This document shows, one piece after another, positions 33,873 through 44,561 of a stretch of DNA of 64,000 nucleotides. The notes beneath the pieces were generated by a model that did not search any database, was not told where the DNA came from, and saw only the letters and a list, made by a program, of their open reading frames with translations. Where the stretch lies: positions 1-64,000 of the forward strand of contig WTPW01002412.1 in assembly GCA_009809945.1 (NCBI GenBank), given 5' to 3'. Both the position numbers and the translations under genes were made by a program. The number at the start of each line of letters is the position of its first letter. The stretch's first letter is position 1. Source of the stretch: Gigaspora margarita (lineage: Eukaryota; Glomeromycota; Glomeromycetes; Diversisporales; Gigasporaceae).

Positions 33873-35396
33873 AGGACCCCGGACATCTCTCATAGAGGTC
33901 ATAACTGATCTGCATGAATTTAGGCGTTTTTGCTACTCCTAAAATCAAGTAAATTTGCTAAAAGTTAGATTATTACATATAAATTTTATAGTAATTTGCT
34001 AAAAACTAAATTATCACATCTATTATTATAAATCAAAATAATATATGTATTTTTGATTGCTGAACAAATTTTCTTAGAGCACTTTGTTAGAATCAATTAG
34101 TAAAATTTTGAGAATAATAGAATTTTTTGTATTTTTATTAATAAAATTATATAAAATATTATAATTCACAAAATTNNNNNNNNNNNNNNNNNNNNNNNNN
34201 NNNNNNNNNNNNNNNNNNNNNNNNNNNNNNNNNNNNNNNNNNNNNNNNNNNNNNNNNNNNNNNNNNNNNNNNNNNNNNNNNNNNNNNNNNNNNNNNNNNN
34301 NNNNNNNNNNNNNNNNNNNNNNNNNNNNNNNNNNNNNNNNNNNNNNNNNNNNNNNNNNNNNNNNNNNNNNNNNNNNNNNNNNNNNNNNNNNNNNNNNNNN
34401 NNNNNNNNNNNNNNNNNNNNNNNNNNNNNNNNNNNNNNNNNNNNNNNNNNNNNNNNNNNNNNNNNNNNNNNNNNNNNNNNNNNNNNNNNNNNNNNNNNNN
34501 NNNNNNNNNNNNNNNNNNNNNNNNNNNNNNNNNNNNNNNNNNNNNNNNNNNNNNNNNNNNNNNNNNNNNNNNNNNNNNNNNNNNNNNNNNNNNNNNNNNN
34601 NNNNNNNNNNNNNNNNNNNNNNNNNNNNNNNNNNNNNNNNNNNNNNNNNNNNNNNNNNNNNNNNNNNNNNNNNNNNNNNNNNNNNNNNNNNNNNNNNNNN
34701 NNNNNNNNNNNNNNNNNNNNNNNNNNNNNNNNNNNNNNNNNNNNNNNNNNNNNNNNNNNNNNNNNNNNNNNNNNNNNNNNNNNNNNNNNNNNNNNNNNNN
34801 NNNNNNNNNNNNNNNNNNNNNNNNNNNNNNNNNNNNNNNNNNNNNNNNNNNNNNNNNNNNNNNNNNNNNNNNNNNNNNNNNNNNNNNNNNNNNNNNNNNN
34901 NNNNNNNNNNNNNNNNNNNNNNNNNNNNNNNNNNNNNNNNNNNNNNNNNNNNNNNNNNNNNNNNNNNNNNNNNNNNNNNNNNNNNNNNNNNNNNNNNNNN
35001 NNNNNNNNNNNNNNNNNNNNNNNNNNNNNNNNNNNNNNNNNNNNNNNNNNNNNNNNNNNNNNNNNNNNNNNNNNNNNNNNNNNNNNNAGAAGATGCTTAA
35101 TTTTGGATTTTTTGATCAAAAAAAATTCAAAATTAAGCATCTTAAATTTTTAAAAATTATAGTAGTACAAAAAAATGAGATAGCTTATTTTTAGATATAA
35201 TTCTTGCAAAATGTAGGTAATTTGCTAAAAATAAAATATAACATGTATAAAATTGCTGTAATTTGCCAAAATGCTTTATATAACCTTTTTTAAAATTAAC
35301 CTCAATTTGCTAAAACTTAAATTTGGACCTCAGACCAAATTTTCTGCAATTTGCTAAAAAAAAAATATGACATATATCAGAGATGTCCGGGGTCCT
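33873..35396. mobile_element. 1.5-kb AGGACCCC element inside the right-arm Sel1 copy
   Basis: Ends AGGACCCCGGACATCTCTCA and the inverse of GAGATGTCCGGGGTCCT. The flanks TTTGAAAC and CTTGAAAC form an 8-bp duplication with one transition. The uninterrupted left-arm copy gives the empty site. It contains palindromic modules and a 912-base gap. The relative 41723-43334 is similar in size and content. Confidence 0.85.
34176..35087. other. assembly gap (912 N)
   Basis: Starts inside the TTCACAAAATTTTACTAATT palindrome family. By analogy with 41723-43334 the missing part is probably tandem inverted palindromic units. Confidence 1.
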
Positions 35397-36255
35397 CTTG
35401 AAACGTTAGAACAATTTCTAATAAAAAAAAGCAAAATCTAGTAAATATTATCGATTTTTGCTTAGATGATCAAACCAATCCTATGATTCAAATCGTTCTT
35501 GCGAGTTGCTATCGTTATGGTAAATGGGTTCAAAAGAATGAACACAAAGCATTCAATTATTACCAAAAATCTGCAGAAATGAATGATTCTTATGAAGTAT
35601 ATTTTATTGATATTTGTCATGAAGAAGAAATTGGGGTTGAAAAGGATGAACATAAGGCATTCATTTATTATCAAAAATCTGCAGAGATGGGTAATGCTAG
35701 TGGAACATTTCAGGTTGGATATTGTTATGATGAAGGAATTGGAGTTGAAAAGGATGAATGTAAGGCATTTATTTATTATCAAAAATCTGCAGAGATTGGT
35801 GACGCTAGTGGAATGTTTCAGGTTGGATACTGTTATTGTCATAGAATTATAATATCTAATTTAACAAAATAATAAAAATAAAAATCGTATTTGATTTATT
35901 TTTCAAGTAGTTCTTGATATAAAAAAATTATCAGATCAATTTTTTTTTTTTTTTTTTTTATCGAAAAGACTATCGAAAATTATTAAATTTTTAGCGAAAT
36001 GGTGATTGGTTATATTCATGCACTTTTTTTTTTTTTTTTTTATCGTTTTTATTGACGAAAAATTATTAAGTTTTTAGCAAAATGTAATTGGTTATATTCA
36101 TGCACATGATTGATATGCAAAATCGATAATTATTTACGTGATCGATATTGTGCATATAGACAATCAAAACTTGCTCCACTTTAGCTAACCTCTATTTTTA
36201 GTAATTTTATAATTAATCTGACCTATTTATATATATTTTAGAGTCCTGGATTTAT

Positions 36256-36895
36256 GATATCATAAGAATTAATTAATTTGGGTTGGTTAGGGCGCTGATA
36301 TTTATTACCTAATATCCATTTACTATAGGGCTTATCCCACCTCTAGATAAGATTTTATTTTATCAAATCAAATTTAACTAACTAATTAAGGTAAGATTTT
36401 TCTTGACCCACCACCCCCTAAAATATTATCTAATAAATGTTAGCACTCTTATCACTTAAACTAATTAATTTACATGATTGATTTAAATAAAATGTATATG
36501 ATGTAATTAATTAAGTATTAGAGGGTAATTTATTATAATTGTTAAATAAAAACTATACTAAAACAATATAATAGCAAAATAATAAATACAATAAAACTAA
36601 ACTACTATATTATAAAAATCAGGATTATTATTATAACTATATAATCAAGTCATTGTAATTTGAGACATTGTTTGATCTTATTGTAGTAGTATAAAAACTC
36701 TGATCTTAAATATTTTCTAAGAATGCTTAAAGCCTCCCTATATCATCCCTACAAGCCAAAATAACTATGAGCCAACACAAAGAACCAACAATTTCTATCT
36801 TATTTAACAATCCATTGTCAACAATAAAGGGTATTTATAAATAACATTATGTACCCCTATATAGTAGCTCTTAAAAATCCATATATTTATATATA
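36256..36895. other. AT-rich spacer, no gene
   Basis: The segment near 36290-36430 resembles 25010-25160 (CTAATATCCATTTACTATA, AAATATTATCTAATAAATGTT), so it is repetitive. No coding frame. Confidence 0.4.
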
Positions 36896-37050
36896 TAATT
36901 TTGGTACCATTTGATTAGTCTCTATGAGATGAATCTAATGGTACCAAAATCACTTTATTTGGATCACTAGATCAAGAGAGCATCTATAAATAATATTATA
37001 TTTGAGGGGGACCCCAACATATAATGATTTTCTAATAAGTAGGGGGAGTC

Positions 37051-37344
37051 AGGACCCGGACATCTTTCATATAGGTCATAACTGGATTTTGGCCAATTTT
37101 GAAATAATTTGCTAAAAATGACAAAATCTATTTACTTAATAATTTCTAATTTAGTGATTAGAATTGAATAACTTTTTTTTGTTAGATGCGCTTTACTGAG
37201 AGCTTTATTTTTAAAAAAATTTCATTCAAATTAGACTACTGAATACCAGGATAATTGCCAAAACCAGTTTTTTGCTTCTCAAAGTTTAGATGTTTTTGCT
37301 AAAAAATTTCAAGTATGATTTCTATACTAGATGTTTGGGGTTCT
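37051..37344. mobile_element. 294-bp AGGACCC MITE
   Basis: Ends AGGACCCGGACATCTTTCAT and the inverse of ACTAGATGTTTGGGGTTCT. The whole length matches 41573-43486 in inverse orientation after removal of that element's own insertion. Target duplication unclear. Confidence 0.7.
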
Positions 37345-38049
37345 AGGGATCAAAAAATATAATATAATTTTTTTTATAAAAATTTGTTTAAAACTTGATC
37401 CAGATGTCCAAATTGGATAATTTTGGTACCATTCAAATCGTCTTGAAAAGAGAATTCGAATGGTACCAAATAATTTGATTTGGATCACTAAATCACGTTT
37501 TATTAATGAAATACTATTGCGTATTATGTTTTCTTATAAAATTACTATAAAATCATTAGTATTTTGTGAATAACTCTTAATCCAGTAATCCAAAAAAATA
37601 TTTTGATTTGGTACGTTTGGATTCGTCTCATAGAAATGAATCAAATAGTACCAAAATTATCCAAATTGGATCACTAGGTTATAATATATCAAGTTTTTGT
37701 AAAATTTTATATATAAATATATGTCTTTTTAAATTTTTTTTATATAGTCTAGGGGGTTAAGAGCTACTATATAGGGGTATATAACATTATTTATAGATGC
37801 TCCCTTATTTACAAAAAACTATTGATTTTATAGTAATTTTATAAAAAAAAATAATAACCAATAGTATTTTGTTAATAAAACATAATCTAGTTATCCAAAT
37901 CAAATAATTTTAGTACTATTTAAATCCTCTTCTCGAGACGATTTGAATAGTACCAAACTCATCCAATTTGAACCTCTGGATCAAGTTTTAGACAAATTTT
38001 TATAAAAAAATTATATTATATTTTTTTGACTCTCCTACTTATTGGCATA

Positions 38050-38480
38050 TCTGCGGATTTTTAGAATTTATTATTAAAATTCTAAAAATCTTTAACAGTA
38101 AATAACTTTTGTTTCACTAGTTCATTTTTGATGAAACAACCACCAAAATGATCACATTGATGAGCCGATTCTAATGAGCCCAAAATTGTTAAAATCCAAT
38201 TACTGGATTCAGAGATTGTTAACGATTTGTATCATTTCAGATGTTTAAAGATTAAAAAAAACCAATTCTTAAATGCCTGAAGTAATACAAATTGTTAATG
38301 ATTTCTGGATCTAGTGATTGGATTTTAACAATTTTGGGTTCATTAAAATCATCTCATTGATATAATCATTTTGGTAGTTGTTTCATAAAAAATGAACTAG
38401 TGAAACAAAAGTTATTTGCTATTAAAGATTTTTAGAATTTTTAATAGTAAATTCCAAAAATCTGCAAATAAGAAAAAACA
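38050..38480. repeat. foldback repeat, about 200-bp arms
   Basis: Arms 38050-38235 and 38270-38480 are inverted copies (TAAATAACTTTTGTTTCACT, GAGCCCAAAATTGTTAAAAT, CCAATTACTGGATTCAGAGA). It is related to the modules at 21.0-21.9, 30.9 and 32.9 kb. Confidence 0.75.
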
Positions 38481-38854
38481 TTATATTTTGAAAAACCCCA
38501 AATATAATTTTATTTATGGATGCACTCTAACCTGTATCTCTGCCCTTGTTGACAAACAACAAATATTACCTCCAAGTCTTTGCCACAACCAAATATCTTG
38601 TAATTTTAAATAGCTTGGAATGCTAGTATCTTCTGATAATACCAATTTGTATTTAAGTCATAGAGTTAAACTTTTTAACCATATCATGATAAAAAATATG
38701 AATTATTTAATTTTTTGACTTTTTAATTTCTACTAAAAATTTCCAAAGATTCTCTATTTAATACTAGTATTAGGAAATTTTTTAAACAGATATTGATCAA
38801 TATATAACAGTTAATCATTTTATATCAATGAAAAATAGCGATATATATCAATTA

Positions 38855-40741
38855 CAGTGCCCGCTATAAGTATCCAACCCATAGTAACTTCCCAGAGTTA
38901 AGTTGTAATGCCTTAAAACTTTTGGTGCATAAAGAGTGTCACAGATGTAGATCATCCATATTTTTTTTTGTGACTGATAAACTTCTATATCAGAATATCA
39001 CATGTCTTAAAGTTCATGCGTTTTTACATATGATAATTACCCCTAAATTTTTAAATAAAAATATCTTCACATCGACATGATCAATTTTAATGTTTAATAG
39101 CTCTTTTTAATTCTATATTTATGTAGAATTAAAAAGCACCATCAAACATTAAAATTGATTATATCGATGCGAAGATATTTTCATTTGAAATTTAGTTAAT
39201 TATTGACATTGGGAAGGTGTTGAAACAAAATTTTTTAAAAAACTTAAAATGCATATATTTTGACAACCATGTGATCAATTTTAATGTTTATGGGCTCTTT
39301 TGAATTCTACATGCATGTAGAATTCAAAAAAGCCTTTAAATATTAAAAATTAATCACATCATTGTCAAAATATTTTTGTTTAAATTTTGTCTGAATTAAA
39401 TAATTATTTAATTTTTTCTTAAATTTTCAGCCATGATATTTTGAAACTGCCTAACCCATATGGTGCATGTAGCCTAGAACCAGAGTCATGTGACCTAAAT
39501 CTATATATAACTTAAAATTGGTTATAATTAATGAATATATATATACATGTAAAAAAATCTTTTTGTAAATTAATACTATAGAACTAGAACATGTTAGTTT
39601 TAATTTTATTTACTTTTAAATATAAAGCAGTTTGATATCTGTACCAAAATTTGGCCACTATATTTAATATAATAATTTGTCAAATTTGGCCACTATATTT
39701 AATAGTAACTTGTCAAACATGTATGCACATTACAATAAATTGCACCTCTAGTCCTCTAGTTTCTAGTTATCCACATATAATCATTTGAATTAAAGCTGAT
39801 ATTTGGTATTACTTGATAGTCCTGATATTAATTTCGGAAATTTTAGGAAAACTATGCTCGTCTTTTGTGTTCAATGACTTTCTGCTCGGAAATATTCGGG
39901 TACAATATGTGTTCGTCTTTGACCCAAAAATAAGCTACCCCACGATCGACAATAGTCACTACATAGTAAAGTCCAAATTATACTATGTTAAATGATTATG
40001 ATCGCTTAAGTAAACTTGTTTGGAAGATCAAAATACACATATTCTGAAAATTTCATATAAATGGGAGAACTTTTTATTATTTGACTTTTAATTTTTACGT
40101 TCGACGAAAAAATTAAAATTTGTTAAAAAATATATTCGGGGAATGTAAAAATTAAAAGTTAAATAATAAAAACTTCTTTAATTTGTATGAAAATTTCAGA
40201 GAATATGTATTTTTATCTTCTGAACATATTTACTTAAGCACTTATAATCGATTTACATAGTAAAATTTAAACTTTACTATGTAGCGACTACTTGCGAATT
40301 TTCCTAGTTTGTATATCGGATATTTTCGGAAATGCATGCTCGTATTTTATGTTTAACGAAGTTCTATTCGGAAATATTCGGACCCTCCAAAATTGGCCAC
40401 CTTAGTCACGTGACACCGATTCTAGGGTACATGCACCATATCAATATTTGAGGCCTCTTTGAATTCTACAAGACCATAGAAGTCAAAAGAGCCCTTAAAC
40501 ATTGAGATTAACTGCATTGTTGTCAGAAAATTTATATTAATTTAAAAAAAAAGTGGGTTATGATGTATGTTTGTGATGAGTATGTCAATTTTTGTTATAG
40601 GTACCCAACACGGATGTTTTATCATCTACAAAAAGTATGGATGATCAGTTTTTATGCTATACTTTTGCTAGAAAAAATTTCAAATCACTTCAAATCCTCT
40701 ATAGAAAGTTACCGGAGGTTGAATACTTACAGCGGGTACTG
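38855..40741. mobile_element. 1.9-kb Tc1/mariner-like non-autonomous element
   Basis: Ends CAGTGCCCGCTATAAGTATC and the inverse of ATACTTACAGCGGGTACTG, with TA on both sides (38853-38854, 40742-40743). Inside are two strong hairpins and a segment (39890-40300) shared with the hAT at 11646-12995. No transposase ORF. Confidence 0.75.
39058..39382. repeat. two successive hairpins
   Basis: 39058-39185 and 39255-39382 each fold around TAGAATTAAAAAG or TAGAATTCAAAA-type centres with arms ATCAATTTTAATGTTTA. A third, weaker one lies at 40448-40545. Confidence 0.75.
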
Positions 40742-41572
40742 TAACTGATTAAAAAATCGATATACCGTAAATTGCTAAAAATAAGCACCCCTAAAATAAG
40801 CACCCCTGTAATAATTAATAATATCTAAAAATAAGCACCCCTAACTAAAATTAGCTATGTATGATCTATATACTATAACTTAATATTATTAATAAATCAA
40901 ATCTTAAAACCTTTGTACAACCTACTTGGACTAATTTTTTCGAAATAGTTTGATTATATTTGAAATTAATCTACAAGTTCTGTATTACAAGTTCAAATTA
41001 TATCTTTTGTTTATAATTAGATCTTTCATTTTTTTTTCTTTCTTATTTTTATTTTTTTAATTTTTTTTTTATTTTGGCACTTTACAAAAACACCAACATA
41101 ACTTCTCTGCTACTTTGCAAAAAAACCAACAACTTTTTAGCACTTTGCAGGAACACCAATTTGACTTTGCAAGCCAACTCAGACTTCTGATACTTTGCAA
41201 GAACACACAACTGATTTAGTTAAGTGCAAGTTTTTGCAAGTTTTTGCAAAATTTTACTTAATTTATTTTTTTATTTAACTTATTTTATTCTGGCACTTTG
41301 TGAGAACACTTTGCAAGAAAAACAACCCAGACTTTTTTGGCATTTTCAGACATTAATCTGGCTTTTGGCAATTTCTGAATTTGCAAGAATATAAACTCTT
41401 GCTCAGAAAAATAGAATTTTGTAGGTTTCTTTATTTTTTTTATTCAGTTTGCTTATATTTTTTTTATTTATTTTTTTTTACTTATTTTTTAATTTTTATT
41501 TTATTATTTATTTCTAACTTCTTTAGCGAAATAACATGTTCTTGCACATTATTTTATGCACTTTACAAGAAC

Positions 41573-43486
41573 AGAACCCAGATATCTAGTATAAAGATCA
41601 TACTTGAAATTTTTTAGCAAAAATATCTAAAATTTGAAAAGCAAAAAACTGTTTTTGGCAATTATCTTGGCATCCAGTGGTCCAATTTGAATGGCTTTTT
41701 TTAAAATGAAGCTCTCAGTGAGAGGACCCCAGACATCTCTGATATATGTCATATTTTTTTTAGCAAATTGTAAAAAATTTGGTCTAAGGTCCAAATTTAA
41801 GTTTTAGCAAATTGAGATTAATTTTAAAAAAGGTTATATAAAGCATTTTGTCAAATTATAGCAATTTTATGCATATTATATTTTATTTTTAGCAAATTAC
41901 CTACATTTTGCAAGAATTATACCCAAAAATAAACTATCTCATTTTTTTGTACTACTATAATTTTTAAAAATTTAAGATGCTTAATTTTGAATTTTTTTGA
42001 TCAAAAAATCTAAAATTAAGCATCTTCTCTTAAATTTTCAAGAAATATAAAAGTAAATATGCTAGAATAATGTATTTTTATGTGCTGAACAAGTTTTCTT
42101 AGAGCACTTTTTTTAGAATCAATTAGTAAAATTTTGTGAATCATAGAATTTTTTAGTATTTTTATTAATAAAATTATATAAAATATTATAATTCACAAAA
42201 TTTTACTAATTGATTCTAANAAAACTTGTTTAGCACATAAAAATACATTATTCCAGTATATTTACTTTTATATTTCTTGAAAATTTAAGAGAAGATGCTT
42301 AATTTTGGATTTTTTGATCAAAAAATCCAAAATGAAGCATCTTCTCTTAAATTTTCAAGAAATATAAAAGTAAATATGCTGGAATAATGTATTTTTATAT
42401 ACTAAACAAAGTTTTTTTAGAGCAATTTTTAAAATAAATTATTAAAATTTTGTGAATTATAGAATTTTTTAGTATTCTTATTAATAAAATTATATAAAAT
42501 ATTTAATTCACAAAATTTTACTAATTGATTCTAACATTGTGCTCTAAGAAAACTTGTTCAGCACATAAAAATATATTATTTCAGCATATTTACTTTGCAT
42601 TTTCTCTTAAATTTTCAAGAATATAAAAGTAAATATGCCGAAATAATGTATTTTTATGTGCTGAACACGTTTTTTTAGAGTACAATGTTAGAATCAATTA
42701 GTAAAATTTTTGTGAATTATAATATTTTATATAATTTTATTAATAAGAATACTAAAAATTCTATGATTTACAAAATTTTACTAATTGATTCTAACAAAGT
42801 GCTCTAAGAAATCTTGTTCAGCACATAAAAATACATTATTTAGACATATTTACTTTTATATTTCTTAAAAATTTAAGAGAAGATGCTTCATTTTGGATTT
42901 TTTGATCAAAAAATTCAAAATTAAGCATCTTTTCTTAAATTTTTAAGAAATATAAAATTAAATATGCTAAAATAATGTATTTTTATGTGCTAAACAAGTT
43001 TTTTAGAGCACAATATTAGAATCAATTAGTAAAATTTTGAGAATTATAATATTTTATATAATTTTATTAATAAAAATACAAAGAATTCTATTATTCTCAA
43101 AATTTTACTAATTGATTCTAACAAAGTGCTCTAAGAAAATTTGTTCAACAATCAAAAAATACATATATTATTTTGATTTATAAAAATAGATATGATAATT
43201 TAGTTTTTAGCAAATTACTATAAAATTTATATGTAATAATCTAACATTTAGCAAATTTACTTGATTTTAGGGTAGCAAAAATGCCTAAATTCATACAAAT
43301 TAGTTATGACCTCTATGAGAGATGCTCAGGTCCTTCAGTGAGGCACATTTAACAAAAAAAAGTTTATTCAATTCTGATCACTAGATTAGAAGTTATTAAA
43401 ATAAATAGATTTTGTCGTTTTTAGCAAATTAGGTCAAAATTGGCCAAAATCTAGTTATGACCTATATGAGAGATGTCTGGGGTTCT
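41573..43486. mobile_element. AGAACCC MITE interrupted by a second element
   Basis: Ends AGAACCCAGATATCTAGTAT and the inverse of ATATGAGAGATGTCTGGGGT (then TCT), flanked by the perfect 8-bp repeat ACAAGAAC (41565-41572, 43487-43494). Without the nested 41723-43334 it is about 300 bp and matches 37051-37344. Confidence 0.85.
41723..43334. mobile_element. 1.6-kb AGGACCCC element nested in the MITE
   Basis: Ends AGGACCCCAGACATCTCTGA and the inverse of GAGATGCTCAGGTCCT, flanked by TCAGTGAG (41715-41722, 43335-43342). The interior is a series of alternating inverted units of about 300 bp (TTTACTAATTGATTCTAA, AAGCATCTTCTCTTAAATTT), the same as those around the gap at 34.2-35.1 kb. Confidence 0.85.
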
Positions 43487-43624
43487 ACAAGAACTCTAAT
43501 ACTAACTTCTTCTGCACTTTGCAAGAACAAACTAGATTTCTCTAGCAATTTGCAAGAACACCAACATTTCTAAAAAATAGTTTTTTTATTTTTTTACTTC
43601 TCTACTATTTTTAGAAAGTACTGG

Positions 43625-43893
43625 CAGTGTTGTACATTTTTGCTGTCCTAGCATGTCCCAACGTCCCAACGTGCTAGCGTCCCAAGTGTCCCAACTATGT
43701 CCCAAGTCTTAATAATTAATAAATTAATTTAAAAAAATACATAATTATATATTTTTTTAGGTGCTAAACACATTTCTGAAAAAATTAAATTAGATTATCT
43801 TAATAAAATTTTAAGTAATTTCAATTTAAAAAATTGTTCCAAAATGTCCCAAAATGTCCCAGCTCATGTCCCAACTGCCTATGTACAACACTG
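43625..43893. mobile_element. 269-bp hAT-like MITE
   Basis: Ends CAGTGTTGTACAT and ATGTACAACACTG, flanked by the perfect 8-bp repeat AGTACTGG (43617-43624, 43894-43901). GTCCCAA is repeated many times next to both ends. Confidence 0.85.
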
Positions 43894-44561
43894 AGTACTG
43901 GTATTTAGAAAAAAGAGCATAATGAAGCATGTAAGGCTAGTTTTTTTTATAGGATTATATGCGACAAAGTGTGAAAGTAATAACAATATTGTAATTTTTC
44001 GGGTTTGTTTTTATTTTTTTATTTTCTGTTTCATTTTTTTTGGGTTTATTTTTTTCGTAAAAAATATATAATAATATATAATAAAATATATAATATTGAT
44101 TAAAAATATTTAAAATATAATGTATAATAATAAATAAAAAAATAAAAAATTTTATATTAAATTGCAAAATCTCACGAAAATCTGTGAAAACATTCAAAAA
44201 TTTGCAAAGCATGATTATGTAAATATGTATATCTTTTAAAAATGTTTAAAATATAATGTATAGTAATAAATAAAAAAAATAAAAAATTTTATATTAAATT
44301 GCGAAATTTTAAGAAAACCTGTAAATCGTTCAAAAATTTGCAAAAGCATATTATGTAAATATGTATATCTTTTATTTATTTTTTTAAAAAATTTTAAAAT
44401 TTTGCGAAATATTGCGAAATATTGCAATAATATGCTCCTGCCACCCTTTGGTTAAAAACATATGTGATCAGAAATTTTTAATGAAGATCATTCAAAATAT
44501 TTATCTGAAAATAAGCACACCCTACATATTGGAAAATGTGCTTATTTTCAGCTATTTACAG

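Larger units (their letters stand above)
33669..35872 (+). pseudogene. Sel1-repeat gene copy in the right TIR, interrupted
   Basis: Starts MSNYNNMFKKIDSSLDISQI, reads TQLYLKDNNLKNHLQYFLNE, and loses frame at 33838 by a one-base deletion in an A run. A 1.5-kb element (33873-35396) splits it. After that come a further poly-A shift and the Sel1 tail: VEKDEHKAFIYYQKSAEMGN, ASGTFQVGYCYDEGIGVEKD and so on. It retains CAG at the codon that is TAG in the left copy, so the ancestor was open there. Confidence 0.85.
26970..36191. mobile_element. 9.2-kb Mutator-like element with ~1-kb TIRs carrying a Sel1 gene copy
   Basis: Outer ends AGGTCAGCTAAAGTGGAGCG and the inverse of TGCTCCACTTTAGCTAACCT are flanked by the 10-bp repeat CTATTTTTAG (26960-26969, 36192-36201). 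The inverted repeats run about 26970-27975 and 33640-36191 (the latter lengthened by a 1.5-kb insertion). Each arm holds one copy of a Sel1-repeat gene pointing inward-to-outward. Between them are a MULE transposase relic (28403-30219) and a nested foldback element (30499-33402). Two stretches of ordinary AT-rich DNA, at about 27975-28400 and 33405-33640, fill the rest. Confidence 0.85.
26839..36247. mobile_element. AGRACCC-family MITE split by the 9.2-kb Mutator-like element
   Basis: The halves 26839-26969 and 36192-36247 together match 19855-20023 and 24149-24327. The outer flanks AGGTTTAT and GGATTTAT (26831-26838, 36248-36255) are an 8-bp duplication with two transitions. Confidence 0.75.
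36975..38528. mobile_element. 1.55-kb TIR element cluster
   Basis: Ends AGAGAGCATCTATAAATAAT and the inverse of ATTTATGGATGCACTCT, with a match of about 50 bp continuing into GGGGACCCC/GGGGTTTTT. A related inverted pair (about 36830 and 37745-37800, ACCCCTATATAGTAGCTCTTA) overlaps it, so boundaries may be composite. It contains four GGTACC palindromes and the MITE at 37051-37344. Confidence 0.5.
40765..44561. mobile_element. composite TA-flanked element with AAATAAGCAC ends
   Basis: Left CCGTAAATTGCTAAAAATAA and right the inverse of TTATTTTCAGCTATTTACAG resemble the ends of 16526-16823. The interior is copy 2 of the CTTGCAAAGTGCC repeat, cut by 41573-43486. An extra internal AAATAAGCAC copy at about 44505 makes the right boundary uncertain. 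Confidence 0.45.

Noticed and set aside
37043-37352. 8-bp target duplication for the 37051-37344 MITE
   Set aside because: Flanks GGGGAGTC and AGGGATCA do not match well enough.
40765-44561. Firm single transposon with AAATAAGCAC ends
   Set aside because: A third copy of the end motif at about 44505 makes the true boundary ambiguous, so confidence was kept low.
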